In this document: one piece after another, positions 1 through 14,320 of the stretch
How positions within the stretch are numbered: position 1 is the first letter of the stretch
How the letters are laid out: each line of letters opens with the position of its first letter
Assembly (NCBI GenBank): GCA_034096865.1
Contig: JAWQFJ010001154.1
Location: 1-64,000 of the forward strand
Direction: 5' to 3'
From: Theodoxus fluviatilis
Taxonomy: Eukaryota; Mollusca; Gastropoda; Cycloneritida; Neritidae
Length of the DNA stretch: 64,000 nucleotides
Made by a program: the position numbers and the translations under genes
Notes under the pieces: model-generated
What the model saw: only the letters and a program-made list of their open reading frames with translations
The model's database searches: none
What the model was told of the DNA's origin: nothing

Positions 1-970
1 CTATGCAATTAAAGTTAAAAGAAGGGGGAGGGGGGGGAGGCAAAAAAGGGGAGAAGGGACGAAAAAGAGGGGAGAAAAGAAAGGGGAAGAGAGGGGAGGA
101 AAGAAGACAGAAAGTAGGAGGGTTCCTCAACGATTGCGACTGTACGCCGGGGTACAAGAGAAAGGTCGGACTGATTCACCCCAGATTTTTTTTGCGTCAT
201 TTGAAAGAAAATGCTTTTCGCGCGGGGAGCTGTATTCCCACACCGAAGGACAGGTAAATTTCTTTCGGTAACTTTTTTCGAGATACATTTGCAAAGAGAC
301 CATTAGATTCACACGCGGGAGTGATGTGGTTTAGGTAAAGAAAGTTGTGAACAGACTAGTGGAAGTTATTAAGAAGTTCACATTAGATTTCATGTTTACA
401 TACTCTCTTCAGTTCGTTCACCATTCTAACCTCTAATGGTTCTTAAATATCCTCTCTTAACGTATGGAAAATCTTCATCAAATAGGTCACTGGCAGCAAG
501 TATTGTATCAAGGAGATAAAATATTTTCAAAAACAATACAAGCGAATATATCTCAGAAGCAAATGTCACGATTACTTGTGTTTCAATGAGTAAAGACCTT
601 GCTAAGTTTCATCTTGATGACACTGAATTAATTATATATCAATTTATTGACTCTTTCTGTCTCCATAACTTTGCTTTCATTGCAGACGCGTGCATTAGAT
701 GATTGAAGTACACTTTGTTCCCCAAGCGACAGCAGAGTGTGCGAGCGTCGTGGTCACGTCAGGCGTACGTCGGTCGTGCCATCAAGAGGACGACGAGCTC
801 AGGTGCATTTGGGGACCAGTAAGCTTACCCCACAATGGCGCGAGCAAAGATGATCGGATCTGTGGCAGGCGAAAGAAAATACCGAGCACGACATAGAGTA
901 CAACGCCGGTGCCGCTTCAGCGTTCACACAATGATCCAGCCAGAGCTGTCGATCTGAGTGTGTCAGTCAG
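1..970. other. No gene seen; purine-rich tract then AT-rich DNA
   Basis: Positions 14-118 are almost all purine (G/A runs), and the short frames across them are low-complexity. From about 250 to 690 the DNA is AT-rich without a frame of note. Around 800-815 there is a short motif, CATTTGGGGA, that also occurs near 3,490 and, less exactly, near 8,130. I see no coding or RNA gene here. Confidence 0.5.
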
Positions 971-974
971 TCAG

Positions 975-1485
975 CCATAGCGGGCACTGGAGCTCGCTGC
1001 GTACGCTAGGTATCCTCCTCGAGGGCAAGCAGAGAGCGAGGCAAGTATCGAAAGACGTTTAAGAAACGGACAATCATCAATTGGCAAGGCGGAAGTCCGA
1101 GAGAACATGGCTGCGTCCTGGCGCCAGAGTCGGTTAAGAAGTTGCCGATAGACAAAATAGCTGACGACACAGACATCACAGCAGTTTTTCACTTGACAGA
1201 ACATAGCATGGTGACATCTCAAATGACACGGGAACCTTTTCAAAGAGAAGAAAGCAACCCGGGTTAAACTGTAGACAATTTTGTCGAAATGTTGTGCCTC
1301 GATACACTTCAATCAATTCAAGGGACATAATTCAGAAAGTGAACATGTACGATGATTTGTGTATAAAAACGATTTAAAAAAATTATGACAGTGTTTGTCC
1401 AGAAATAGCCAATACAAACACTCCTCAAAATATGCAAATGAAGACTCGAATAGGAAATACGTACGTGTACGTAGACTTTTCCATT
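975..1485 (-). repeat. Dispersed repeat family E, copy 1
   Basis: The reverse complement aligns along its length with 14,948-15,425. Shared blocks include AAAATTGTCTACAGTT, TATCGGCAACTTCTT, GGACGCAGCCAT and TGGAAAAGT.TACGTACAC. The two copies are in opposite orientation and about 14 kb apart. This copy lacks the terminal inverted repeats seen around copy 2, so it is probably a truncated or older copy. The short open frames inside it have no family resemblance I recognise. Confidence 0.75.
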
Positions 1486-2152
1486 CAGCAAGACACAGAG
1501 AGGCCCCTCTGGAGCTACCTCGGCCATCCCCCTTGGCAACGAGTGCCTCCTGGTGAACGAGACGCCGTAGGCAACTCCTACCCCTCGAGTTTCTTGCAAG
1601 ATTCCTCGCCTAAAAAACGTGCCTCCGTACACCTCAACCCATCGCCTAGGACAAAACTTCTCATCTTTTATCGTGTCGGACGGTAAAATCATAACAACGA
1701 CGACAATAACAACAGAACAACATAGCCAGGAAAGACTCTACAAAGGGGCAGTGACATCTGCTGGGCCTGTAAAAAAAAAAGCGTCGCTTCTGCTTTGAGG
1801 CATCTGGACCTCGCTGCTCACGATATGAAAAGTGCAAATCCATAACATGTTGTTGACTTAAATCACATTGTGACTATGTGTCATTTTAAGATTTCATTCA
1901 AACCGTGGGTTGCTTTCTAAACTCATGTGATTTTTTTTTTGCAGGAGACTTGCATGAAAAAGAATTATGCCAAACGTCGCGTACATCACAAAACCATAGC
2001 GGTGTTTGCCCAAATAAACTTAGCGAGGAAAAAACTTTACAAACTTGGACTTACGTTGCATTTGGGAATCACACATTGTAGTGATCCAGACTGATTACAA
2101 ATAATGTCTGGTGTTGGCCGGGAACATCCACCTGACATGACAGCACGAGACT
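1486..2152. other. No gene seen
   Basis: Unique-looking, AT-leaning sequence. No frame resembles a known protein, and there is no RNA gene or repeat array. Confidence 0.4.
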
Positions 2153-2409
2153 AAGAAGTCTTGTATTGAAAACATTTCCGTGAGGAGGATGGAGGCCAAG
2201 AAATCTTGTATTGAAAACATCTCCGTGAGGAGGATGGAGGCCAAGAAATCTTGTATTGAAAACATCTCCGTGAGGAGGATGGAGGCCAAGAAATCTTGTA
2301 GTGAAAACATCTCCGTGAGGAGGATGGAGGCCAAGAAATCTTGTATTGAAAACATCTCCGTGAGCAGGATGGAGGCCAAGAAATATTGTATTGAAAACAT
2401 CTCCGTGAC
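2153..2409. repeat. 45-bp minisatellite, about 5.7 copies
   Basis: Units start at 2153, 2198, 2243, 2288, 2333 and 2378 (partial). Each contains CTTGTATTGAAAACAT and GAGGATGGAGGCC. The unit is a multiple of three, so several frames on both strands stay open and give repetitive shadow peptides. There is no evidence of translation. Confidence 0.95.
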
Positions 2410-3644
2410 TTAGACTCCCTACATTCGTTATGTGTTTTCACAAGCGTCAGCCAGAATTCAACTAAACACTCATGCAGACGAAGACAACTTTTGTTATCAC
2501 AAATCAGTTTGAGATTACCTGAAAGTTTTAACATGAAATTTTGCGCAATTAATTTTGTGTTTGTTGAAAGATGAATTGGGATTAACGAGGAGTACGTTTT
2601 AATGGACCAAACATGCACATTCTTGACAGTATAAGCATTTCTTTTCAAGCCATACTTTTTTATATTGTTGCAATATACATGTATTAGGCCGCCAATTTAT
2701 TTTCTTTGTTCAAAGAATCTACAACAATTGCTTTCTGAACCAATCGTAACTGTACGAACAAACAACAAGTTCGTTGAAACAGAATCGCGAGGTAAAATTT
2801 TCGAGAATGTACGTTCGCAAACATGCTTTCGTCATCCGTTACTGAGTGCCAACTCTACAAAGAGTCGTGCAAAGCGTGCTCCATTCCGTGACTGACAAAA
2901 CTTGTCCGCTGGCGTACGGAATAAGTGTAAGAAAAGCATTTGGGGGAGACAAACAAAATGATGCCTTGTAGCAGAGTGTATTGCAGTTCGATAGGTGATA
3001 GATTGTATGCAGAGGAATGATAGTCTTCATAACAGATAATGTCCCAAATCCATCTACAAATGGGTGTTGCCAATTCAGGGCCCTCGAGAACGTTAGTTCT
3101 GGATGACCACCAATGCTTGGCAAACATGCTTTGACACTCGGAACTAGAAAAAAAGTGTATCAAGTAGCTTTCCAATGAAGATAAGCCTACAAGGTAGGAG
3201 GTACTGTATTGGCACATCTAAACTAGATAGGCACACATGTCCCGCGTGAGTCACCTGCACGTATACCTCACCGACACTTCGTCCACACCGAACATCTGCG
3301 CCATACACTTCGCAGACCACTTAGGTGATAGAAGGGTTTGTTTTGTGGTTTGCCTTCAAAAATGAAGTGAGGGCGCAGAGACGCTGGAGGGCTTTCCCGT
3401 GTGTTTGGAAAGCGAGTTTCCAACATGTCCGCCACCTGTACATGCTCAGAGGTGCGGCCGTCCTGGAGAGACTTCGAGGACCACCTGTATTTGGGGAGCC
3501 GCCATCAAGAGCTCGGTCCGTCTGCCAGGCCGCGTGGGCGGCGTGTGTGGGCGGAACTACATGGTTTGCACGAAGCGTGAGTTGCGTGAATGACGATCGT
3601 GTCCTCTCCGGTTTTTGTTGAGGTCGTCATCAAAGATCTGCGAC
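2410..3644. other. Unassigned sequence, no supported gene
   Basis: Frames of 94 and 120 codons on the minus strand (2,839-3,217) and 98 codons on the plus strand (3,325-3,621) do not resemble families I know. The plus-strand stretch 3,360-3,600 is GC- and CpG-richer than its surroundings and holds ACCTGTATTTGGGGA, a motif recurring near 800 and 8,130. An old transposon remnant is possible, but I cannot support one. Confidence 0.35.
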
Positions 3645-5275
3645 CACCCATCTATCTATCCATCAGTGCATCTAAATAACCTTCTCTCTAATCATCCATC
3701 AGTGCAACTAAATAACCATCCATCTATCCATCCATCAATGCAACTAAATAACCAGCTACCTATCCATCCATCAGTACAATTATATAACCATTCATCTATA
3801 CATCCATCAGTACAATTATATAACCGTTCATCTATCCATCCATCAGTACAATTATATAACCATTCATCTATCCATCCATCAGTGCAATTACATGCGTATC
3901 CATTTATCCATCCATCACGGCAACTACATAACTATCCATCGATCCATCCATCACGGCAACTACATAAATATCCATCTATCCATCCATCAGTGCAACTACA
4001 TAACTATCCATCTATCCATCCATCAGTGCAACTACATAACTATCCATCTATCCATCCATCAGTGCAATTATATAACCATTCATCTATCCATCAATCAGTG
4101 CAATAATATAACCATTCATCTAAAGATCCATCAGTGCAACTACATAACTATCCATCTATCCGTCCATCAGTGCAACTAAATAAACATATATCTATCCATC
4201 CATCAGTGCAACTACATGACTATCCATCTATCCATCCATCAGTGCAACTGCATAACCATCCATCTATCCATCCATCAGTGCAATTATATAACCATTCATC
4301 TATCCATCAATTAGTGCATTTATATAACCATTCATCTATCCATCCATCAGTACAATTATATAACCATCCATCTATCCATCCATCATACATTCATCCATCC
4401 ATCTATCCATCCATCAGTGCAACTACATGACTATCCATCTATCCATCCATCAGTGCAACTGCATAACCATCCATCTATCCATCCATCAGTGCAATTATAT
4501 AACCATTCATCTATCCATCAATTAGTGCATTTATATAACCATTCATCTATCCATCCATCAGTACAATTATATAACCATCCATTTATCCATCCATCATACA
4601 TTCATCCATCCATCTATCCATCCATCATACATTCACCCATCCATCCATTTGCCCATCCATTCTTCCATCCGTCTGTTCGTCCGTGCATCCATGCATGCAG
4701 TTATCCATCTCTCCGTTTATCTGTCCATCCATTTATCAGTCTGTCCATCTATGCATCTATCTATGCAACCATTCATGCATCCACACATTCATCCACCCGT
4801 CCATGCATGCGTGCATCGCATCGATCCATCTTTCCGTCCATCTTTCCATTCATCCGCCCATACATCCATGCATCCATCCACCTAACTGTCCGTCCGATTA
4901 TCCGTACGTCAAAACATTCATGTATCTATCCATCCATGCATCCATCCATGCATCCATCCATGCATCCATCCATCCATGCATCCATCCATGCCTCTATCCA
5001 TGCCTCCAATCATTCCATTACTTGTCTATCGATCTTTCCATCCATTCGTCCGTCCGCTATCTATCCAAGACATGTGCTGTCAGCTGAGCACGGACCTCGA
5101 GAAGGCTGGAACATCATCATCTTGTCTTGACGACATTCAGTAGGAAATTCCGGCAGACGTCTATCTCATACATTCATCCAAGCCTCCATTCTTTCTTCGA
5201 TTTATTCATTTATTCATTCTTCCATCCATTCATTTATCAATGCATCCACCCACTCTTCGTTATTCATCCATCTGT
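3645..5275. repeat. Composite CATC/CATT satellite-like array
   Basis: The array is built from CATC and TATC tetramers. From 3,650 to 4,620 a base unit of about 36 bp alternates a CATCTATCCATCC block with a CAGTGCAACTACATAAC-type block. A higher-order 211-bp duplication is visible: the block around 4,211-4,410 repeats at 4,422-4,621. From 4,620 it decays to irregular CATC/CATGCATC, with a non-repeat gap at about 5,077-5,165 and a tail to 5,275. Long His/Pro/Ser/Ile frames across it are by-products of the repeat. Confidence 0.95.
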
Positions 5276-5304
5276 CGTAAATCTGCTTATCTTCCCAGCA
5301 ATAC

Positions 5305-5690
5305 TTGTGTGATGGGGATGGAGGCAAGGCTTGATGGTACAAGGGCCCAGGCATGAGACAAAATCGCTGCTGCTTTCCACAACTTTATCGTTACCCATGA
5401 TATAGGAGCTCCTGGCTGGTCCGAGGCCTGATGATAATGGCCTGGACCAACTTAAGACCATGGTGGCAGTGGTCTCTCCCCAGATCGGGATGGGGTCTCT
5501 CTCGACCTGCCGACAGTCCCTCCTTATCAAAGAAATGCACGGACCTCAGGAGAGCCAGGCTTGGGATCGGTGGTCTGATCTCAGCCTGTCTCTGGGTTGT
5601 GTTTTCCTAATGATAGAAAATGGCTCATTGCTGCCTTATACTTACTCGAAATTATTCACACCAAGTGTTGCCTCATCAGGCATAACAAAG
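5305..5690 (+). repeat. Dispersed repeat family D, copy 1
   Basis: Matches the reverse complement of 29,850-30,190. Shared blocks include CTGCTTTCCACAACTTTAT, CTGGCTGGTCCGAGGCCTG, GATGATAATGGC, TGGTGGCAGTGG and AATGCACGGA. It has no usable open frame. The class is unknown; SINE-like or MITE-like are both possible. Confidence 0.8.
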
Positions 5691-5954
5691 TCAACCGAAT
5701 GAATATCGCACCATTGCAATCAGATATCTTAATTTAGAGAAAGCATCAAACTTGTCTCTTGTATCTAACAATTTAGGCATAGCGAGCAAGAACGATAGGA
5801 GGGAACTGTCCGCGGTCACATAACAAACGAAAGGGAAAGGCCGCTCTGCGACCCTCCCGGAATGATAAGCAACATAGTAGGCTGGTCTCACAACCTAGAC
5901 GACCTGAGACGCAGGATACATGATAGAGGGAGGAGGAGAGAGGGGAACCAATGT

Positions 5955-6030
5955 CTGGGGTGGGGGTGGGGGTGGGGGGTGGGGGTGGGGGGGTGGGGGG
6001 TGGGATGGGGGGTGGAGGGAGGGAGGGAAG

Positions 6031-6090
<60 letters not shown>
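5955..6090 (+). repeat. GGGGT-rich tract followed by a GA microsatellite
   Basis: A G-rich GGGGT/GGGGGT stretch at 5,955-6,030 passes directly into about 30 GA dinucleotides at 6,032-6,090. The G-rich part has many runs of four or more G and could form G-quadruplexes. Confidence 0.95.
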
Positions 6091-6092
<2 letters not shown>

Positions 6093-6184
6093 TAAAGACT
6101 TCGTGCTTCACTTCACCCGGTCACACTTGCATGTACACATCAAACCAATCTAATGCGTTATGGCCATCTGTTCTGTTTTCCATG

Positions 6185-6440
6185 CATGCATGCAGTCATC
6201 CATCGATCATCTATCTACGTATCTATCATCCATCCTTCCTTCTCTTCATTCATCTATCCATTGCACCATCCATCTTTCCCTCCTTTCCTCCATCCGTTCA
6301 TTCAATAAACTCCCCTTTCATTAATCCATCATCTATTCATTATCACGCCATGGCACTTATTCATCAAACAGTTCGTATTATCAGTCATCTGTGCACCTAT
6401 CCACCCAGCCATTTGTTAATTAATCAATCTATCCTTATAT
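6185..6440. repeat. Degenerate CATC/CATT repeat
   Basis: Imperfect CATC, CATT and ATCA tetramers of the same kind as the array at 3.6-5.1 kb. No gene is seen between here and the next array. Confidence 0.7.
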
Positions 6441-6697
6441 ATGAGTGCATGTTACCATTCAACAGTAAAACTTCAGGTGTGCACTTTGTACGCCTTTACA
6501 TTTTTTACTGCATTTGGGAAGTTTAGAACTTCTTGCAGTGCGCTGTTTTCATAAGCACCTTTGTCTCGTTCCATCAGGAGAGTTGATGGCTCATAGCCTG
6601 TGCAAAAGTCTTCTCCCTTACATTTCTCACTTACGTCATGAATGAACATCTCTCCTTATGGCATAGTCACCTCGATTTATTTCTTTCTTTTTATATA

Positions 6698-6717
6698 TCC
6701 ACCATCCATCTGTCCAT

Positions 6718-6753
<36 letters not shown>

Positions 6754-6803
6754 CCATCCATCCGTCCATCCATCCATCCATCCATCCATCCATCATCCAT
6801 CAT
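6698..6803. repeat. CATC microsatellite
   Basis: Near-perfect CATC tetramers with a few CGTC interruptions. Adjoining DNA to 7,055 shows no gene. Confidence 0.97.
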
Positions 6804-7053
6804 CCATCCACCTGCCCTTCATTTGATCATCCATATATCTATGGATAACATTTTAGCACGCGGGGCACAATTTCTTTGAACATTGAGATACTGCTGCGGT
6901 AATTGTACCCTTTCATTCTTTAGACGTCTTAACGGACAACAGTTTACATCCGCCCATTCCTTCCTCCAGCTGTCCAGCCAACTATTGATCCACCGTCCCA
7001 TGTACTGATTGTTCAGTCATTCAGTTTCTGCAGTCCTTTGTCAGGTCAGTTCG

Positions 7054-7172
<119 letters not shown>

Positions 7173-7569
7173 TCTTGTCAGATTTCATCTGACGCTCCAG
7201 ATGAGCATTAAACTAAAACTTGATTTGTGAACTATTTTATCTTGTGTACAGATATTTCATTTTATTATGTGAAAGTACATATGAGGAGTTTTGATATGCT
7301 ACTTTCTTTCTTCAGAAGATAATATTCTAGTGTGACTCATACAACTGATACGCTAATGATTTTTAATTTGTACATATGTGTATATTCCAAAGGGATGGGT
7401 TGTCGGTCGCAATTAAAGAATGAATCCGGTCATTCGTAGCAGCCAATCAGTTGGTTACATAACACTAGGAATGAAAATGAAGATCATGATGTTGCGTATT
7501 CTTCAGAAGACATAAAAGAAAAGCGATATATTATATACATCTGCCAGGCCGTCTTTCAAAATACCCATC

Positions 7570-7985
7570 ACTCCATGCAATCACCCATCCATCCATGCAT
7601 TCATCCATGCATCATTCATGTATGTATTAATCCATGCATGCATGCATGCATCCATCCATCCTTACATGCATCCGCCCATCCATCAATGCATCCATCCAAG
7701 CATCCGCTCATCCATCCATGCGTTTATCCATCCATCCTTACATGCATGCACGCATGCATGCATCCATCCAACTACTCGCCACCCATCTATGGATGCATCT
7801 ATCATCCCTCCATTCATTCTTCCTTCCATCCATCCTTCCTTCCAGCAGTACCTCTCATCATATGCCCATCCATCATACGTCCACCCATCTCATTTGTCCA
7901 TCCACCCACTTATCCACCAATTCATCCATCTACGAATCCTTCATCCATTTCATCCATCCCATCTACTCAGCCAGCCAATCAACCA
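7570..7985. repeat. Degenerate CATC/TGCATC repeat
   Basis: Irregular CATC and TGCATGCATC repeats decaying toward 7,985. The 136-148-codon frames across it are tetramer shadows with no domain. Confidence 0.9.
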
Positions 7986-9326
<1,341 letters not shown>

Positions 9327-9457
9327 TGGTAATTTGATTTTCTTGAATTTGAATACGGAAGGAGAAAGAAACGTCTGGACAAAACGAACACACTTGTGTG
9401 CAAAGACACTATTACACACATAGAGACCCAAAAAGCAACAAAAAGACAAAAGAAGTA

Positions 9458-9497
9458 TACACACACAAACACACACCAATACACGCACGCACGCGCG

Positions 9498-9530
<33 letters not shown>

Positions 9531-9594
9531 CTCTACACACGTTCATACACACACACACACACACACCTCTATACACGCTCATACACACACACAC

Positions 9595-9682
<88 letters not shown>

Positions 9683-9690
9683 AGGGACAA
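9458..9690 (+). repeat. CA / CT / CA compound microsatellite
   Basis: CACACA blocks, including a GCGCGC run at about 9,490-9,506, flank a central run of about 26 CT dinucleotides (9,597-9,648), followed by more CA to about 9,680. Confidence 0.97.
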
Positions 9691-11284
9691 ATAGTCACAC
9701 ACATTGGCACACACGTGCAGAACCTAGACCTGGGGCAGTTGAAGAAAATAAAGCAATTGCGACGGAATGCAACATTCCCACGGGAAAGAAAGGAGTCACG
9801 TGGAAGATGTCGAAGGTGGAGAAGCGGCAATTTCGTGGCCACCTGCGAGAGAGGGGAATAGAGAGGAGAGGGCACTGTACTGGAGCAGTTCCCTTCTTTT
9901 TTTATCCGGCTGTTTGAAGGTGTCACAGTGACCGGCCTTTGCACTGTGCAGTATAGGTGCACACCCAACGACCTTCTCTCATTCCACCCCCCAACCCCCT
10001 CACAGCGACTGCAAATGAAAGAGTTCACACGTGTACACGTAGTCGTCCAACCTTTTCCATGCAGTAACTACGTAGTTAACTCCATTAGAATACGTTTATT
10101 CCTGAAAACGTGACTCTAGAAAAGCTTTGAGTGACAATGTGTATGAATCCGGTAGTCCAAGAAGGTGAGGTTGATAGATAAAATAATACATTTACTCCTT
10201 TTCGTTGCTTTAAACAACTGATCACGTGTTTGACTGCAGAAGAAACAATGTTATCGTTATTTTGTGACAAGTTCAGCTCGAGTACAATGGACGAATATTC
10301 AGCGTTGAATTATTGCCATAAAACGTGGAACACGATCCATGTTTCAAGTGGCCCATTCTCTTTGGTTTAAGGATTGAACTAGACACTGGCGTATCGAATT
10401 CAAACGATCTGCATTGATTTTTATGCAGTGGAAATTTTATTTTGTGGTGTGTATCACAAAATCGATACTTTATGTACCTTTCCGCGACTGAGGCAGAAGT
10501 ATATAATATCTCGTTCTCTTTGTTTGTTCTTCAGCAAAGGAAACTTCAAAGAGTTGTATTCAAATTGCTCGAATTTCTTAGGTCTTGGACTTCTCTCTCG
10601 ACAAGAATAATGCTGCAAAGTTAAGATATGAATTGCCAAAAGAAACATGAAGCATGAACAGGTATTGCTTCTTTTCTTTTGATCAGAAATAACTGTTTCA
10701 AGGTGTGACTCAAGTTCTTTTAGTTGTAGAGCTGTCACTGTTTTTCCTAGGTTCAAACACACTTATTCAACAACATTATGTACAGAATCCCACCGAATAC
10801 GCGTCATTACAAAATAAACCCGACGCAAGCTCCTTCACCATCACCATAGCAAGGACGATTCTATCGTTACTAAATTCAGCGTCAACGTCCCATGAATGAG
10901 CTGACATTAATTCGCATACCAGAATATGTTGTGACGGTACAGAGGGAAGGAGTACATTTTCAGGATCACTCAATGTACTGACCATATGCCTGCCAACAGA
11001 GACACATCTCAGGACGGACTCACTAGTATTATCTGGATGTGATACAAGGTCGTAAGCAGTTTCTATGGCGTCATGAGACTCAGGTGCGATAATCCCGACA
11101 AAAAGTTAGACAGTGAAAGAATTGACGTATCACTACGAAACAAAAGTATCCCTTAATAAATTTAAGGGAAGCTTTTGATAATCTGTCGTTGACGGAATTG
11201 CTGCCATACCATTCAATTTCTTATTCCTTGGAGTCATAAATGACGTTTTGGTTTTAGAAAGTTCTACAGTTTAACATACACAGC
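9691..11284. other. No gene seen
   Basis: Mostly unique, AT-rich from 10,080. Frames up to 102 codons have no recognisable similarity. No array, tRNA or transposon was identified. Confidence 0.4.
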
Positions 11285-11425
11285 AGAAGCCCTGCGTGGA
11301 ACAGACCGGAAACATTGTAGGACCACAGGCGGGGACTGAACCCGCGATCTTTCGGTTAGGAGAATTAAATTTACCGTGACAACCGTCAGCACAACTACAG
11401 GAACCCTCCACCGACCTCTACCGCT
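11285..11425 (-). repeat. tRNA-derived SINE-like repeat (family B), copy 1
   Basis: On the minus strand, ATCGCGGGTTCAGTCCCCGC contains a good pol III B box (GGTTCAGTCCC), with a weaker A-box-like stretch about 45 nt upstream. Downstream, TCTGTTCCACGCAGGGCTTCT matches the second copy at 18,439-18,570 (minus), where it reads TCTGTTCCCTGCAGGACTTCT with a similar continuation. The shared body after a tRNA-like head fits a tRNA-derived SINE. It is not an intact tRNA gene. Confidence 0.6.
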
Positions 11426-11474
11426 ACTGCAAGTGGAGTGCTATTCTACTTCCTAGCTATCTTCCCGTGAGATG

Positions 11475-11645
11475 AAGGAAAGGATGGGTCCAGCGCATCT
11501 TCCTATGTGGCTTGAAATTGGCGAATTATTAGGAAATTGGAGTCTACACATGCTCAAACTCCTACCCAAACTAGTGATGTGGGTAGTTATGATGCCTACA
11601 AAGGCTGAGTGTCCATGAAGACCTAATCCATTCATTCATCCAGGC
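11475..11645 (-). repeat. Diverged family A repeat
   Basis: GCCTACAAAGGCTGA and the tail CCATTCATTCATCC match the minus-strand form of family A. Weaker agreement runs upstream (GGCGAATTA, TAGTTATGATGCC). This is an old copy. Confidence 0.45.
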
Positions 11646-11950
11646 ATCACTCCATGCATGCATCCTTCCTTGCTCGCAAATTTTCGACAGAACGAACTAT
11701 TTACTGCACAGCTGTGTCGTCAATAAATGAGTCAGAACTCCTTGACAAAACATCACACCTGCATCTTATTCGTTCTCCCTTCAACGTGGCTATGTTGTTG
11801 CATGCGTAGTCCGCTCTAGATATTTCCTGCTATCAGTCTATCCAATTTTTGTTTTGTTTCCTGAACGGAATCAATCAACCGACCCAAATGGAGATGAGGC
11901 ATTGCATAATGGGCATTGAGCACCTTTCACTACATGTTCGAGGCACGATG

Positions 11951-12672
11951 TCACGGCCGGGTGTATGGACTGTTTAGATCGTAATACAGTCCCCGGACAG
12001 ATGCTTTTCTAGAGGAAGTTACCTACCCGCTCGCCAACTAACGAAGGACAACACAAGGCAAGAATAACAAGAACAAACATTTTAATTACAGAAAACTAAC
12101 AACATCCCTGCACTCACTTCTACACAAACATAGATAAGCATACAATCGAACTGAGCAACGTAGAATTACGTTATGCACAATGATTCAAGATACAAAACCA
12201 ATCAACCATGTGAAAATCAAGGCATCAATGAAACTGTCCACCTTCCCCACTCACTGGACGGCACCGCACCGAGGCTATACATGTATGTCAGTCACTTGGG
12301 GTTCACTCCGTCAACAGAGTATGTCTCCACACCCAAAAATGGTCACACAAAAAACACAGAAAAACCATCGATGAAAATGCCGATTTCCTGCCACACTAGC
12401 AGATAGAAGCACATAGGAACAAGAACTTGAATCCGAGTCATTATGCATAACGTGTTTCTATGTTGCTCGGTGCGATTGTATGCTTAACTGTGTTTGTGTA
12501 GAAGTGAGTTCAAGGATGTTATTAGTTTTCTGTAAATAAAATGTTTCTTCTCGTTGTTCTTGGCTTGTGTTGTCCTTCGTTAGTTGTCGAGCGGGCAGGT
12601 AACTCCCTCTAGAAAAGCTTCTGTCCGGGGCTGTATCATGATCTAAACAGTCCATACACCCGGCCGTCACAC
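11951..12672. repeat. Long inverted repeat, two ~240-bp arms
   Basis: The left arm 11,951-12,190 is the reverse complement of the right arm 12,432-12,672, with roughly 85-90 percent identity by eye. The outer ends read CACGGCCGGGTGTATGGACT on the left and its complement on the right. Shared internal blocks include AACTAACGAAGGACAACACA and CACTTCTACACAAACA. The spacer is about 240 bp and has no supported gene. This fits a foldback element or a non-autonomous DNA transposon with long terminal inverted repeats. No clear target-site duplication was found. Confidence 0.9.
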
Positions 12673-14236
12673 ATGCACGATTCATGAACCCAAGATCTTT
12701 TCTATGAACTTTTTCTTTCTCCCGAGGAGTTTCACCTCTGCGTTAGAAAATGTCATCAGTTTCTTTCTGTGGCTATTGTAAGATCGCTTTCCTACTCATT
12801 GTTTGGTCATCGGATCTCTTACTACCGGTAATTCACGTTATGCCATCTATCAGTCCTACGCTATTCACTTAGACAAGGACTAATAAGGCCTTCCTTTACG
12901 GGACATTCACGGTCACTGAAGGTTGTGTCACCAGGTCCGTAACTTCATGCTTGTTCTGTTGCCGTCTTAGGTATTATTTACTGTCTCTTCGATCAGCAAA
13001 ACCGCTGCTTCTGTCACCTCACATCGTGAAAGTGATGACAGCCCAAGTACGAATTGGGATGAATTTTGCTGCTCAATGAAAAGAGTAAACGAAAGGTAAG
13101 GAAGAAAAGGTGAGAGTGCAGAATGAAGTAAAGACCCGCTATGGAATTGGACATGGAAAGTGGCATGAGTTGGGTTGGAGGTGAAGATGGACAGGGTAGA
13201 AGACAAGGGCTGGGGGAGAGGAAAAGGAGCCTGGGGAGGTACTGAGTAAGCAAGGAGAGGGGTGAGTGGAGGTGAGGTGTCAGCTAAAATCGACACCCAC
13301 CAGTTTCTTCTCTGGTCTGTGATAAGGGAACACCGTGATCGCGCACGTGTGTGTGTGTTTCAGTGTAGTGTGGAGATCCACAACTCTTCCTCTCCCTTCC
13401 CCACTTCACTAAGCGCCTTTCCCCACCCCCTCCTCCCCCTCATATCCCAGCAAGCCCTACCACCTATCCCACCCTACACCCCCACCCTCTCCTCTCTCTC
13501 TCTTTCCCCCCCCCCCCCCCCCCCTCCCCCACCTGGCCACCTGGGTCCGTGGAACACGTGCAAGTCCTCGGCTCACGAGCCACCCTTGGCCTGCCAATAT
13601 CACCCACTGTGAATTTGCCCGATAAGTTCCCAAGGCTCGGCTTGTTTCAATACTTGTGTCGTATCTCTGAATATTATCGCGGCGATCTTAGCAGCTACTG
13701 CGGCCCCGCTCTCACTGAGCTGTATTGACAAAAACAAACAGACGCCATCGACTCCGGGAGAATCTGCTAAAAGCTCGAGGAGTCGGGAGATAAAAGTTAT
13801 GCTATTTTCTATTCCTTTTTCTTCCTTTTTCTGTCTCAGAATAACATCGTCTCCCTAATTTGTATCTCCTTTCTTTTCTTTTTTAACGCTTTGACTAGAT
13901 CCATTCGCTTTTTTGGGAGCAAAGGTCATTTGAAGTAGGCTTTCGACGTACAGCATTTCCGTACTTCATGTTGTTGTTTTTTTTTCATTTACAGTTACGC
14001 TAAGAGAAAAAGGAAAACACATGACAACGTTTGTTGCGCTTTTAACGACATAGTCGAAGATCATTAACTTTTATCTAACGTTTTTGCTTCGGAAACTCTT
14101 TTTTAGGGTGGGGGTGGGAGGTGAGGGGGATGGGGTGGGGATGGAATTTTCCTCATGTATGTCCCTTTGTGTGCAAGTCTCTGTCCTTAAACCTGACTCT
14201 TTTTATGTTGGGAGATTTATTAATTTATGGCACATA
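12673..14236. other. No gene seen
   Basis: The minus-strand frames at 12,967-13,296 are Pro/Ser/Leu-rich with no domain. There is a C homopolymer at about 13,506-13,524. AT-rich tracts fill 13,790-14,100. Confidence 0.4.
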
Positions 14237-14320
14237 TATACACGCACACACATACACACACACCCACGCACGCACACACATACACACATGCACACACACG
14301 TACGCACCCCCACCCACCCC
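14237..14320 (+). repeat. Imperfect CA microsatellite
   Basis: CACACA blocks with CG and CC interruptions. The overlapping frames are His/Thr shadows. Confidence 0.9.

Noticed and set aside
2839..3217. 120-codon and 94-codon minus-strand frames
   Set aside because: No similarity recognised and two overlapping frames of similar length; insufficient to call a gene.
3615..5130. Long His/Pro/Ser/Ile-rich open frames
   Set aside because: They follow the CATC tetramer and 36-bp unit exactly, occur in several frames at once, and have no domain or splice context.
11330..11420. Functional tRNA on the minus strand
   Set aside because: The B box is good but the D arm and acceptor stem do not pair, and the downstream body is shared with 18,439-18,570, as in a SINE.
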